Source: Anolis sagrei | Taxonomy: Eukaryota > Chordata > Lepidosauria > Squamata > Anolidae | Assembly: GCF_037176765.1 (NCBI RefSeq) | Contig: NC_090024.1 | Span: 105,717,557-105,781,556 of the forward strand | Direction of reading: 5' to 3' | DNA length: 64,000 nucleotides | Part shown: piece after piece, positions 44,800 through 57,300 of the stretch | How positions within the stretch are numbered: position 1 is the stretch's first letter | Layout of the letters: each line of letters begins with the position of its first letter | Notes under the pieces: generated by a model | What the model was told of the DNA's origin: nothing | Databases searched by the model: none | What the model saw: only the letters and a program-made list of their open reading frames with translations | Position numbers and translations under genes: made by a program

Positions 44800-46770
44800 C
44801 TGCTACGAAACAGGAGCTTTTTTGTTGAGTTCCAGGACTAGAGAAGCAAATGCGAAGACAAAAGAAAGGCCTGCCTTGGGAGCGTGCTTGCTCCATCAAT
44901 GTTTAACTTTACAGAAATAACCAGTCACTGCCAGAAGGGACAGAGAGTTTCATCTATGCTAATGATTATGCCATCATCATTCAGGAAGCTTTGAAATGGT
45001 TGAATAGCTCTCTAAAGCTTTAGATGTTCTTACTGCCTATGACAGGGAAACCAGCTGATTCTTAATCCATCTAAGACACAGACATGTGCTTTTCATCTTA
45101 AGAACACACACGCATTTTGAGCTCGGAGGATTACCTGGGAAGGAATACCACTGGAGCATTGCAGCACACCCAAATACCTGGAAGTTACCCTGGACCATGC
45201 TCTGGCTTATAAGAAGCACTGCTTGAATATCAAGCAAAAAGTGGGCACTAGAAACAATATCATACAAAAGGTGATTGACACAACCTGGGGATCACAGCCA
45301 GATACAGTGAAGACATCTGCCCTTGTGCTTTGCTACTCTGCTGCTAAGTATGCATGCCCAGTGTGGAATACATCACAACATGCTAAAACAGTGGATGTGG
45401 CTCTTAATGAGACATGCAGCATTATCACGGGGTGTCTGCGCCCTACTGGAGAAACTACACTGTTTAGCCGGTATTGCACCACCTGACATCCGCTGGGAAG
45501 TGAAAGGACCAAGGCAGTGACATCTCCAGTTCATCCCTTGTTTGGGTATCAGCCAGCACGTCAACGACTTAAATCAAGAAATAGTTTTCTAAGATCTTGT
45601 TGCAACCCAGAGCAGGAAACTGGAGCCTCAGACAACAATCCACCATACTTGGCTTCAGGAAAAACAATCCTTTTTATTGATGAAAGATGAATACAAAATA
45701 GAAGAAAAATGCAAAGGTAACAAGTCACAGTAAAAATCAGCAACAAGAAATGTCCATAAACAAGATCATGAAACCCACAGCAAAACTGCTGAATCCTGGA
45801 ACCTGTTAGCTATCCACTAACCGTACTTAGCACAACTAGAAAGCCTCCGAGGAACAAGGCCACTTGAATCAGGAGACCTGCAAACGCTGGCACATGAATC
45901 TGGAACGATGCCTGGTCTGAAGCTGTATTCAGACCAGGCATATTTAAGGCCAAGAAATCTATTGCGAGACACGCCTGAAGATTTTGTTTGAATTTCTTTC
46001 AATTTGGCTGACCTGCGTAAACATTGTGCTTCTCCCCGACTCTGCCAAATCTGCCCCCGCCTATCCTCATTAGGCAGGCCAGGTGTCTGATTCTCTGGAG
46101 ACCTAAGACTAAGAGGAAAAGGGAGTGAACTGTCTCCGCTCGGCTCGGAATGTATGTTCTCATGGGAATCTTGATTTTCGCTTTCCAAGGCTGTAGGATT
46201 TTCACTACTCAAACCATCATCTAAATTGGCCTCAGAATTCACATCTACATGGGCATCAGGAAATACAATCAGAGAGTCAGGTTCAAGTTCACACACAGGC
46301 TGAACCCCAACAGATCTACAGAGACATTCGCTGGAACACCCCAGCAAGTGAGAGTCCAAAAGTGGCAGGCTCAAACCCAGAACCTCAATCAATGGCTGAT
46401 ACCAAATGAGAGACTCTCTCCTGGGCACAAAGAAGACTGGGCAACTTGGAAGGCGTTGAACAGACTGCGCTCTGGCACCACGAGATGCAGCGCCAACCTT
46501 AAGAAATGGGGCTACAAAGTGGAATCCACGACATGCGAGTGTGGAGAAGAGCAAACCACAGATCACTTGCTGCAATGCAACCTGAGCACTGCCACATGCA
46601 CAACGGAGGACCTTCTTGCGGCAACACCAGAGGCACTCCAAGTGGCTAGATACTGGTCAAAGGACATTTAATCAACAACCAAGCTTGCAAACTTTGTGTT
46701 TTGTCTATTTGTTTGTTTTGTTAAAAATGTAATACAACTGTCTGGCTGCTCCTGACACAATAAATAAATA
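44800..46770 (+). mobile_element. Jockey/Vingi-like LINE, plus strand, split by a solo LTR
   Basis: Encodes [40 protein letters not shown] before the LTR. After it come [40 protein letters not shown] and LQVARYWSKDI-stop, with an (AAAT)n tail. The three good copies let the family's 3' half be aligned. Confidence 0.9.
45598..46312 (-). mobile_element. Solo LTR, 715 bp, with 5-bp target duplication
   Basis: TG...CA ends (plus strand tgttgcaaccc...ccccaaca), with gatct on both sides (45593-45597 and 46313-46317), inside a Vingi-like LINE. Its poly(A)-type signal reads on the minus strand. Probably a gypsy-type or ERV LTR; no internal region, so a fossil left by LTR-LTR recombination. Confidence 0.85.
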
Positions 46771-46864
46771 AAATAAATAACTCCATGTTTGTGTTTATAC
46801 CAAGATCTACAAATAGCAGTATCCACTATAACCAACAAGATGCAGAAACAGCAGCAGATTGTCA

Positions 46865-48199
46865 TAGAAATGAATCAGGTTTTATTTATGCTGAACAGTA
46901 TCATCACCGTTGAAGCCTACAAGTAGAAACATACTAAGAAAGGTACAGTAATCCTGGCAAATGACCTCATGGATATATCAATAAATCAATCGTGAAGAGG
47001 ACAGCAATTTCTCCTGTGCAGGTTTAATGTCCTCAATAAAACCACAGTAGTATCTCAAATCCTTATGCATGAGTGCATATTCTAATCTCAGCCTCATCTA
47101 ATACTCTCACATAAAATGCTGGAGGGTTAACACTGAGCAGAGCAAGCCCCGGGCTGCACAGGATAATGACATCCCTAGTGAATCACCTCCTTGCGGATAT
47201 GGAATAAGCAAGCTAAGAATGGGACTCTCAATGCAAATAATGAAATATCTTACAACGCTTCTGCATTTTTAGCAAGGTTTGAGAGAAATTACATGGTTCC
47301 CACACCACACATTATACAAACAACCCCCTCCCTTTCTAGTATAAAGATACTGGTCCTTTTTTGTAAACAACATACACAGAGAGTGATGCAGAAGTTGCAA
47401 CCATTATTCCTTTTTTAGGCAAGATGCCAAAACAGACAGATATTTGGCCAGTGCTGGATTATACCAAAATGTTTGTTCTTGTTTAAATAAAAACACAAGA
47501 AAGGGCCCAAATCATATTGCTAGTGCCAACTAAAGCAGACCCACTGAGTCAGATTTACCAAAGTGTCAATTCCCTACTTAACAACTGCTTCAATGGGTTT
47601 ATTCTAGCTGGGACTGAGGCTGGATCGACAATGCCATGTAATGCATCTTGGATATGATCAGAGTAGACCCATATTGTGTGATTCGATGCAGTTAAACTGC
47701 ATTTTATAGTCTACGTTGACCATATAATGCGGTTCCAAACTGCATTATATGGGAGTGTACATCCAGTCTGGATTTCAACCAAGATTATACACAATTTTAT
47801 CTAAGAAAAAAAACCCACTTAGTATTGATTTCTATCCTTACATTTTCAAAGATAATTTTCTGCTTATCATTGGTGCATGGAAGCAAACGCACACTCCACT
47901 CCTTTATGAGAAACAGCAGTGTTCAGCAGACACCAAATTACTCCACATTTTCTTTCCTTGGGACACCGATTTAAACATTTCTCATGGAGAGGGGATCTGG
48001 GAAAGTATTTTACCTTAACAATGCTCATGTTAAGTGAAGATCTAATTTAAGCAAACAGAAGTGTATTTAGACTTCATCTTTCAGTGGACCAGGCAAAGCT
48101 GTTAAAGAGAGCCTGTTGTGCTCTTAGGAGTCTGAAGAGATCTTGCGTGTGGAGAAGAAAAGGGAGCATGGATCTCGAGACGAATGTGGATGCAGGCAG
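46865..48199 (-). other. TERT: Probable TERT 3' UTR
   Basis: About 1.3 kb of mostly unique sequence runs from the TERT stop to an AATAAA on the minus strand (46886-46881). It contains one MITE (about 47607-47770). A Vingi-like LINE ends just beyond, at about 46770. The exact cleavage site is inferred. Confidence 0.55.
47607..47770. mobile_element. MITE, ctggatcgacaatgccat type
   Basis: Ends 'aggctggatcgacaatgcca' and 'ggagtgtacatccagtctgg' are imperfect inverted repeats. Lies in the presumed TERT 3' UTR. Confidence 0.55.
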
Positions 48200-48303
48200 T
48201 TAATCAAGGATAGTTTTGAAGTCGTCGTAGATGGATGGCTCTGTCACTTCCCTTAGCAACTGGACAGTAGCTTTTGGTATTTGCCGAAGTAATCTTTTTT
48301 TAC
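48200..48303 (-). CDS. TERT: TERT exon 16, coding part
   Basis: Encodes [33 protein letters not shown] and stop. DFKTILD is the invariant vertebrate TERT C-terminus. Acceptor tttgtag|gta; the split codon with exon 15 reads cysteine, as in chicken. Confidence 0.95.
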
Positions 48304-51300
48304 CTACAAACACAGTGTCGCTGAATAATTGCTACTCGTCAAAGTGAACCAAACAGAACGAATACACCAGATCACCAAAATATAGGAGTACAGGCATGTG
48401 CGATCCATTAAAGAATGCTTCAAAAGTACCTACAAAACTTGGGGGGGGGGGGGGGTCACGCTGGTGCTTTGTTTCTAAAGTGTTTCTAAAGTATACTTAG
48501 TGAAAAACTGGTTACTATAAAGAGAATAATGAAATTTCGTTACTATTTCATTACTGTAACTGCGCATGTGCATAATTAAATTATTATAACTGGAGAAACT
48601 ATAAGTTTATGTAAACATTAAAAAAACCTACAAAAACTATTTACTTGAATTTTATATAGCATGTAGCGGGGGGGGGGGGCTTGAGGGACTTCAGCCAGCC
48701 CCCCCCCCCCCCCGAAATTCTCAGCGTGGCCCGCGAGAAGGCCTTACTGGTACATCATTTAAACTGTTATGTTTATTCATATCATGATCTGATCACCATA
48801 CTCAATATATCCCATATGCATGGGGCTATTGGGATAACGAAACAAAAGGTTTGCTAGGGTATATCCTCAGCCCCTCCTCTTGAATCAAACTCACCCCCCC
48901 CCCCCCCCAATCAAACTCAGCACCCTCCGAATCAAAATCCTGGCTACGGGCCTGTATACAATGCACAAGATAACCAGGGAATCAATTCCCAGGAGTTTCA
49001 GAAAAAATCACACATCTACAGATTTTGGGGGATTTTTTTAAAGTATAGACAAAAACAATTTATCCCCCCCCCCCAAAGCAACAGCCACAAGCCTTTTGAA
49101 TGTCTGTCTATGACACACAACCACGTAACTTCAACTTAGCAGAGATTTATACTATTACTTACTTACTTTACTCTTCTTTGCAGATTCAATAATTTTATTA
49201 TTATTAGACTGACTCTAAACACTATGGCTGGCTGCTGCAGCCCAATGCTGAGCATTGCATTCTGGGAAATGTAGTTTATCACAGGCATATGGCTCGCTTC
49301 CCAAACTGTGCATGGGCATCATTACTATAATTGGGGAAACATCAGGGACTCCTATATCCTTCATTTTTAAAGCTATGAAGGTGAAACTTGCTACAACAGT
49401 AGAACACATTTACCACGGTTAGCCCACAAAATTTCATGTTTCACTTATCTGTGGATTTTTGGCAAATTTTCAAAGTTTTTATAAACAACATTAAAAAAGA
49501 CTACAAGAGCTAGCTCCCAACTTTCAGAAATACTCATACATGTACTGATTTTAGGGATTTAAAAAAAAGTTTTGATAAAAAATGACTGTTTAGGGAGGGA
49601 CAAATCTTTCTTCTCTCTCTTGATTTGTATTTTCTGATTCTGAGGCATACTGAGAAATGTAGTTTAGGACAGAGCCTTTTGAATTCTTTGGCATAGGGCT
49701 CCCTCGCTTCCCAAACTACATTTCTCAAGTTCTGTGCGATTCCCAAAATGCAATGGTTCCTGTCTTCATGGCAAGAAGCCATTAAATCTTCACAGCGAGA
49801 AGCTATTAATCTACAGGGAGAGGAATGACAAAGGAGGCAGGTAGCTTTTCTTATGATTCCTTCCATTAGCTTAGCTTGCTTTGCATTGAATGAAACTGAC
49901 TTTGGGAATCTTCCAAGCTTTATAAAACTAAAACGAAAAAGTATGGGGTCAATTTCAATTCTTAAGTTTTTGGTGTGGGCCACGCAAATGCTTCGGAATG
50001 GCTTAGGACTTACAAAACTTCCGATTTTCTTATGAATTCCTACTCATTGAAATGTTTTGCACACCTCTACAAAATATCCCAGCTTTCATAAAAATCAAGC
50101 CAAAAACATTTGAAAGTACTTAATCTCTTTCTTCTATGCTTAGAGAGGAACTAGTTGAGATGCTAAACATACCACTTGGAGCAACATGTTTGATGTATTT
50201 TTTAAATGAAGTTAGTATCAGAACCCCAATTCTCATCGGGTCCATGATATATGGTTTCTTGTTGGCCCAAAAAACATTTTCTTCCTTGGTAGTTAGCTCT
50301 GTGCCTTGTAATCAGGTGCCAAAAGATTGACTTCTGGCAATGAAGGAAAAGATGAACCAAAAAACCCCGCAGGAGAGAGCAACCAGTTAATCAATAGGGT
50401 GTGGCTGTCAGTTCAGCTATCACTAATTTAAAAAAAGTAACGATATGGTTGAAATGTGCAACAAGGCTATTTGGATCAATGTTCTCAAGGAATAACTCAT
50501 ATCAGATTAGATTTTATTACAAGAATGATGCTAGTGACTGTACAGATAAGGTTCCCCAAGTATAGCATGAAGACCTAGGCAATATTTAACTGTGTGTCAT
50601 AAAAATCCACATATCCCCAATGCACATTTACTTACATCTATAAATAACTCAACAGTCATGGTTCTATAACTGCCTCCCCAACCCTACAGAAGGGAAACGC
50701 TTTATGTTTTCAGCAGTATTTCCTTACCAACTCCCTCCCCAAAACAAAAACAAAAAAAAAACCCCAACAGTCCTCTTACATAACCAAAACTGAGCACCAT
50801 TAAGAAATCTGCATCTTTAGTTGGAAGTAACAGCTGATAAATTACTGTAATAAAACTGATTGTTTTTAATGAACGATTTATAGTACTGCACTTCCGTACT
50901 GCAAAGGTGGCTCAGAAGTGAAGATTAAAGATTTATAGTAATGCCCATTCTCTGTGTATATGAAGTATATAAAAGTAGAGAAGTACTTACACAGTGCGAG
51001 GGGCACAAGAAGGCATTTGTAGATAACTCTGTGAATGGCCAGTTTAACACTGAAGGCATGATAGCAAAGCCACTGGACTGCTTTGTAAGTAAGTGGAGAT
51101 GAAATACCTATGGGAGAAAAAGGAATGTCTACAAGCAAAAATAAATCAGCAAGTGCTTATTTAGGAGCTATATATCCCATACTTTAAAGGTGCATGTGTG
51201 TACAATGTGGATTTGAAGACGGTACATCGCCAAAGTTGCAAAAGTTACTTTTTCGAACGGTGCTCAGAATTTCTCAGGCTGGATTAACACCGCCATATAA

Positions 51301-54300
51301 TCCAGTTTCAGGATGCAGATTAACTGCATTGAACTGGATTGTATGAGTCTATGTTGCCATATACTCCAGTTCAAGGCATTCAATCTGCATTCTGAAGCTG
51401 GATTATATGGCAGTGTCGATCCAGCCTCAGCATGTTCATCAGATAGATAGGCTGAGGGAATCTGGGAGTTGTAGTCAAAAGCAATCATGTTTCTAAACTC
51501 TGGGGAAAGGACATGCTTTGCTTACGCAAGGGCACAAATCCAACCTTCAATGTGAACAAATTCAGCACATCATGGGAACTCTTATAACTGCCTTCATTAA
51601 TCAAGAGCATCAAGATGTCAGTCTAGTCCTAAAAGGTCACCTCTCCAGGCTCTGGATGTGTTTTATGCCATTAAGAGGAGGCACTTTGGAACCTTCTACA
51701 CGGCCATATAAAATCCAGATTATCAGCTTTGAACTGGATTATATGGCAGTGCAGATTCATATAATCCAGTTCAAAGGATATAATCTGGGTTACCTCATTT
51801 GACAATCTGGATTATATGGCAGTATAGAAAGAACCTTCCTGACAATACGTTTTGATCGCTGCCAACAACACATGCAGAACGAATATCTGAAGGGAAGGCT
51901 AGGTATGTTTCTAGTGTCTTTGTCCTCCATGCAGACCTGCTTCTCTTTAACACAAAAAGGAGGAATACTCTTGGTGCCACTGAGATTTCAAATTTAAATA
52001 AATCAATGTATTGTCGAAGGTTTTCACGGCTACCAGCATTAAAAAAAACTCTAAAATTACAACAGCAAAACAACAGAGGGAAACAATCAGGGACATCTAA
52101 TCACCTCTCAACAAAAGATTGCCCCAGGCACTGTCAGGCCATCAAATGCTAATCAAAGTGGTCAGTTGAAACATTCACACGTAGCTCCAGCAGACAAGAG
52201 TTCTTTGTCCTACCCTGGTCATTCCATAGATATATAAACCCATTTTCCTAGTTCCAACAGACCTCACTACCTCTGAGGATGCTTGCCATAGATGCAGGCA
52301 AAACGTCAGGCGAGAATGCCTCTAGAACATGGCCATATAGCCCGAAAAAACCTACAACAATCCATTAAATAAATCTGTTATTCTAGAAGCTACCCTACTA
52401 TCTTTACCAGCCTATCCTTCTGTTCTTTTCCTGAAAGTATGTTCTAAAGATGGGAGGGTGGCTGCTTGCAAACCAAAGCCTCAGTAAATTACTACTGCTA
52501 AAGTTCGTTGGACTGGGAATGTCTTATTTGTATGACTTGGGGCTTTAATGAAAGCAGGCGAAAGAACCAGAATGAGCAGTTTGCTTACTACTGAACAAAG
52601 TCAGAATTACAATGAATTATTTCTCTTTTGTTTTTGAAATTCACCACCATCATTAGGAAGGTCAAGCACTCTGCAAGGTTCATTGCCTTCCAGCTAGCCA
52701 AAATGGAGAATAGTGAGGGCCCTTCCACACAGCCACACAACCCAGAATATCTGAGTCCACATTGCCATATATCCCAGTTCAAAGCAGATAATGTGGGATT
52801 TTATTCAGCTGTGTGGAAAGGGCCTGAGTTAAAATGAATGGACTGAGAGTAAAAACAACACCTCTTAACCCAAACAATTTGCTTGTGAGGGAGGAAGGTG
52901 ATCATCACTGGTTCTGAATCGGTTAAATTTGTCATTCAACTTCTCATATTCCCAGTCTTGGTTGTGTTATTCTCTCAACTCCCCAATTTGGGGATAGGAA
53001 AGCAAAAGAGAGAGTGACACAGTATTCAGTGATGCATTTATAGCACCATATCTAGCTCTCCTGGGGGGGAAAAAGGTAAGAAAAAGCTGCTCAAGCAGCC
53101 CTTCAGATAGACCTTTGGGATCTATTTTAGGTACATTTTATTTCACTCACCTGAATTTTTGGTTTTCAAAACACAGAAGCAGCATGAAGCAGTCTCAGAT
53201 ATTATTCCCAGGAAGAAACTAGGGTTGCTTTTAATTTTTTGGTTAAAGGGAAGTTGAAGAACACACGCATGAAACCTAGAATGAAATAGGACACAAAAAG
53301 CCCTCTCCATAATTAAAAAAGTAGCTAAAGTGTGCTTATGATTCAAGCCCTTGATAGGAAATAAATTCCAATGAAATTAGTAGAGGAAATCATTGTTTGT
53401 TTTCAAGTAGTAAGTTAAAACAGCAGTCGTTTAAGAGAGGGTGTCTTTGGTCATAGAGAAATCTTCTCTTAGGTCCCATCTACACTGTCATTATAATTAT
53501 ATATTTATATTACATGTAATATTACTAATAATATTACAATATAATGGTATAGTACAATATAGTAATTGTGCAGAAGTCATTATTATTATGCTTGTGTTTA
53601 ACTGTTAGAGTATGTATTTGGGTTTGTAACAGTAGCTAAAACTGGAGTCATCTGGTTTGAATCCACAGTGAGCGTTGTCAAGGAGACGAGGCTGGCTAGC
53701 TCATGAGAGGGAGAAGTGGGCGGAGCCAAGCAGGAAAAATTATGTGGTTTTTAAAAAAACAGCAGAGAGAGGCTTGGAAAGGCCTGAGAGGGAGGTGTGA
53801 GTGTGAGCGGCTGGTGTTTTTCAGTCTGGGAGGGCTGAGAGGGAAACCTGTCCAGATTCTTTGGTCAAAGAGGACTAGAGGAAGCCTAGTTAAGATCCCT
53901 AGTTAAGGAAGGACTAGAGATCAGAGATTTGATCGAGGGAAGATCAAATTGAAAGGCTATTTATAGTAGTGAAACATTCTTCACTAGAGAGCTTCACCTC
54001 AGTGAAAGTTAGCCACAAGCTGTGTTATCTGGAAGAGTGGACTGTATTGTAAACCACGTGATATTCAAAGTTCCATAAGTTATTTAACAGCCTGCTTTGT
54101 ACACAATAAACTTGTTATCTTTTGTTGAAAACCGTCTCATTTCAACTAATCTTCGTCTGTAGAGCCAGATCTCATCGGTGGTACCTCACATTGGTGGCAG
54201 TTACCTTAATTTACAATTAATAATTGGCCTCCTCCATAATATACTCTTCTATACAATTGAGGCCTGAGGTTAATTCCCTCCATAACATCCACATCTGTAC

Positions 54301-57300
54301 AATTGGTGATAGCGGTGGGGATCTTCAAAGTTAAAATCCCTATACCCTGTCCATCGTTGTGTTCGCATCTTCCCAGTAATATTTAATACTGATATTGTAC
54401 TATGCTAATAATATAATATATTGTGTGTATGTGTGTGTGTGTGTGTATGTACACACACACACACACACATATATTGTAAGCCGCTCTGAGTCCCCTTCGG
54501 GGTGAGAAGGGCGGCATATAAATGTCGTAAATAAATAAATAAAGCTCCATTATGAACCCACATTATATGACAGTGTAGATGGGGCCCTACTCTTACCTAA
54601 CAGTACCTATGGCCTTTCAAAAAGCTACCTTTTACTTTCCTTCACAGCTGTTGCCTAGAAGAGTGACAGGACATAACGCGATTAAAGAGATAACTTGGGT
54701 GGTTTCAAAATACGCCTTAAGCCATTCTTGTTTGGCCTTGACCAAAGTGTATGTTCAGTATGATAAGCAGATGTTCACAGGGAGACAAGGAAAATAAATC
54801 CCTGTAGAAGAAAAAGGAAGAAGGAAGAAAAAGTGATTCAAAGGTTATCAATGCTCCAGAAAGTGAAGATGGGAGCCTCAGCTCATTACTTGGCAAAGCT
54901 GAGAGGACACAGGTTAAAGTCCAGGCAGAAATATCCAGACACTATGTTCTAAGGGGAGAAGTGGTTAATGAATTACCAAAAAAAAAAAATGCCACCTAAA
55001 TTTAGAGAGCAACGAAAATGAAGAGAGATTGAAAAAAAGTGCAGTTAACAGGTTTGGCTTCGATTAAGGGCCTTTTCACACAGCTGAATAAACTCCCACA
55101 TGTTCTGCTTTGAATTGGAATATATGGTAGTGTGGACTCAGATAACCTAGTTCAAAGCAGATATTGTGGGGTTTTCTGCTTTGATATTCTGGGTTATGGC
55201 CCTGAGATGAATTTAATCAGATGCTGATTTGCAGAAGCCATCATGTTTTGAAAATCATGTAGACCCACATCTGATTTAGTTCCCTTTGACTTGACACTGA
55301 GCCACAGGCAGCTCCTCATGTGAGCACACCTTCAAACCCTAAATTTGGTTCAATTAATGTGTGGATCAGGGTGTCACAGAACTAAATTGTGGGAAAGATC
55401 TCTGATGTCACAATGCACTTGGAAATCCTGCTTGGTACGTTTTGGCTGTGTTGTTATGCCCTTATACCTTTCCAGAGTTCTCTTCCTGTAGTCTTCAAAC
55501 ATTCTTCATAGAACCATACTTTCCTCTAATTATCAGGCAAAATGAAGTTCCCTTCCAGTTCCTTTCCTGCCCACTAGAGTTTGGAAGAACTGCTATTTGT
55601 GGCCAGCACTCCCAAGTGGCACAGCGGGTTAAACCGCTAAGCTGCTGAACATGCTATTTGTGGCTGGTGCTCCCAGTGGCGCAGTGGGTTGAACCACTGA
55701 GCTGCTGAACTTGCTCACTGAAAGGTCAGCAGTTCAAATCCAGGGAGTGGGATGAGCTCCCATTGTTAGCCCCAGCTTCTGCCAACCTAAGCAGTTCGAA
55801 AACATGCAAATTTGAGTAGATCAATAGGTACCGCTTCTGCAGAAAGGTAACAATTCTCTATGCAGTCATGCCAGCCACATGACCTAGGAGATGTTTATGG
55901 ACAATGCCGACTCTTTGGCTTAGAAATGGAGATGAGCACCACCACCCCAGAGTTGGACATGACTAGACTTGATGTCAAGGTGAAACTTTTACCTTTTACA
56001 ATTGTGGCCATGCTAGCTGGGGTTTAATTTAAAAAGTAACTTCCAAGTACTGCTTCAAAGGACTCATTTTTGCAACAGCAGATTTCTCCTTGTGCTCTGG
56101 TATACTCAGGGAGGGCATATGTGCCAAAGCAGCGACCTATTAGCATGACAGAAAGCCAACTGCTCCCACTGAAGCATACCAGTGGGATGGTAGAAGGAGG
56201 GGAAGCTGGAAAGATCTATTGGCAAGAAGCCTATCAACAACTGAAGCTCAGCATTTTAGAGCTCATGGAGCTCTTCTTCAGACAGGTTGTCACTGAGATA
56301 TATAAGGACAGTTTCCGGGGGGAAAGTCTAAGAGAGGGCCGAGAGGGCGTATTATCCGAGACTGGAGAGAAGGGTTTATAGAAACAGACTAGTGGCACAG
56401 AAAGTGTGCAGCTGATGAGGCTAGAACAATTCCCAAAAGGATTGTAACCACTTTGGCTCCAAACACAACATGGCACTATGGGAGAGACAAGGAAGGAGTG
56501 GCACTTCAGATGCTGCTGGATTACATTTCCCATAATCCCTAACCACTTGGCTAGCAAGGATGAAAGTTGAAGTCCAGAAACAGATGGAGGTTTCTGCTAT
56601 TTTTCTAGAATGCAGGAGTGGGCAACTGCATGGGGTTCAGGGGCTACACTGCGCCCGGAAGAAGGCATCACCCCTTGACATCCATCCTACCCACACAAAA
56701 ATGTTTGAAAATTATTTATTTATATATTATTTATTTACTACACTTTTATCCTGCCCTTTTCAGACTGAAGACGACTCAGGGCAGCATACAGACTGGCAAC
56801 ATTAGATGCTGAACACACATAAATACATCAATTAAAACAGATTAAATCACATAATAAAATTCATAATAAAACTATATAAAATCAATTACTTCTGGGTTAT
56901 TGTTTCTGTGCCCCACATACTTGGGAAATGATGATTGTAATTGCATTCTGCTATCCCTCCTGGTCATGTTAGTCAGTTCCTGTCAGAAAAAAAGTATACT
57001 TCTAGGCCTAAAACAGCCCCTCTCCCCAAATACAGTGATACTTTGACTTAAGAGTTCAATTAGTTCTATGACTGAGCTCTTAACTCAAAAACTTATCTCA
57101 AAGCAAAATTTCACATTGAAATGTTATTAATCCGTTCCCCCCCCAAAAAAAACCTTTTTATTACATGTTTTAAGAAAATGTACTTTATACATAAATAATG
57201 TACAAATGCACATTCACATGAATCAATAAAAAAGAAAGACCATTCCAGTCTCCCTCGCTCTCTCTCTCTTTAGAAAGTCAAACATACCAGGAATAAAAAT

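Larger units (their letters stand above)
53473..54594. mobile_element. MITE shell enclosing an LTR fossil and a LINE tail
   Basis: 'taggtcccatctacactgtc' at the left and 'gacagtgtagatggggccct' at the right are inverted ends of one MITE, pushed apart by later insertions. Confidence 0.65.

Noticed and set aside
49534-49983. 149-codon minus frame in TERT intron 15
   Set aside because: No domain or splice support; lies in what looks like a hAT fragment.
50991-51107. A 117-bp TERT exon 15, seven residues shorter than human
   Set aside because: An acceptor 21 nt upstream gives 138 bp and aligns residue for residue; kept only as an alternative site.
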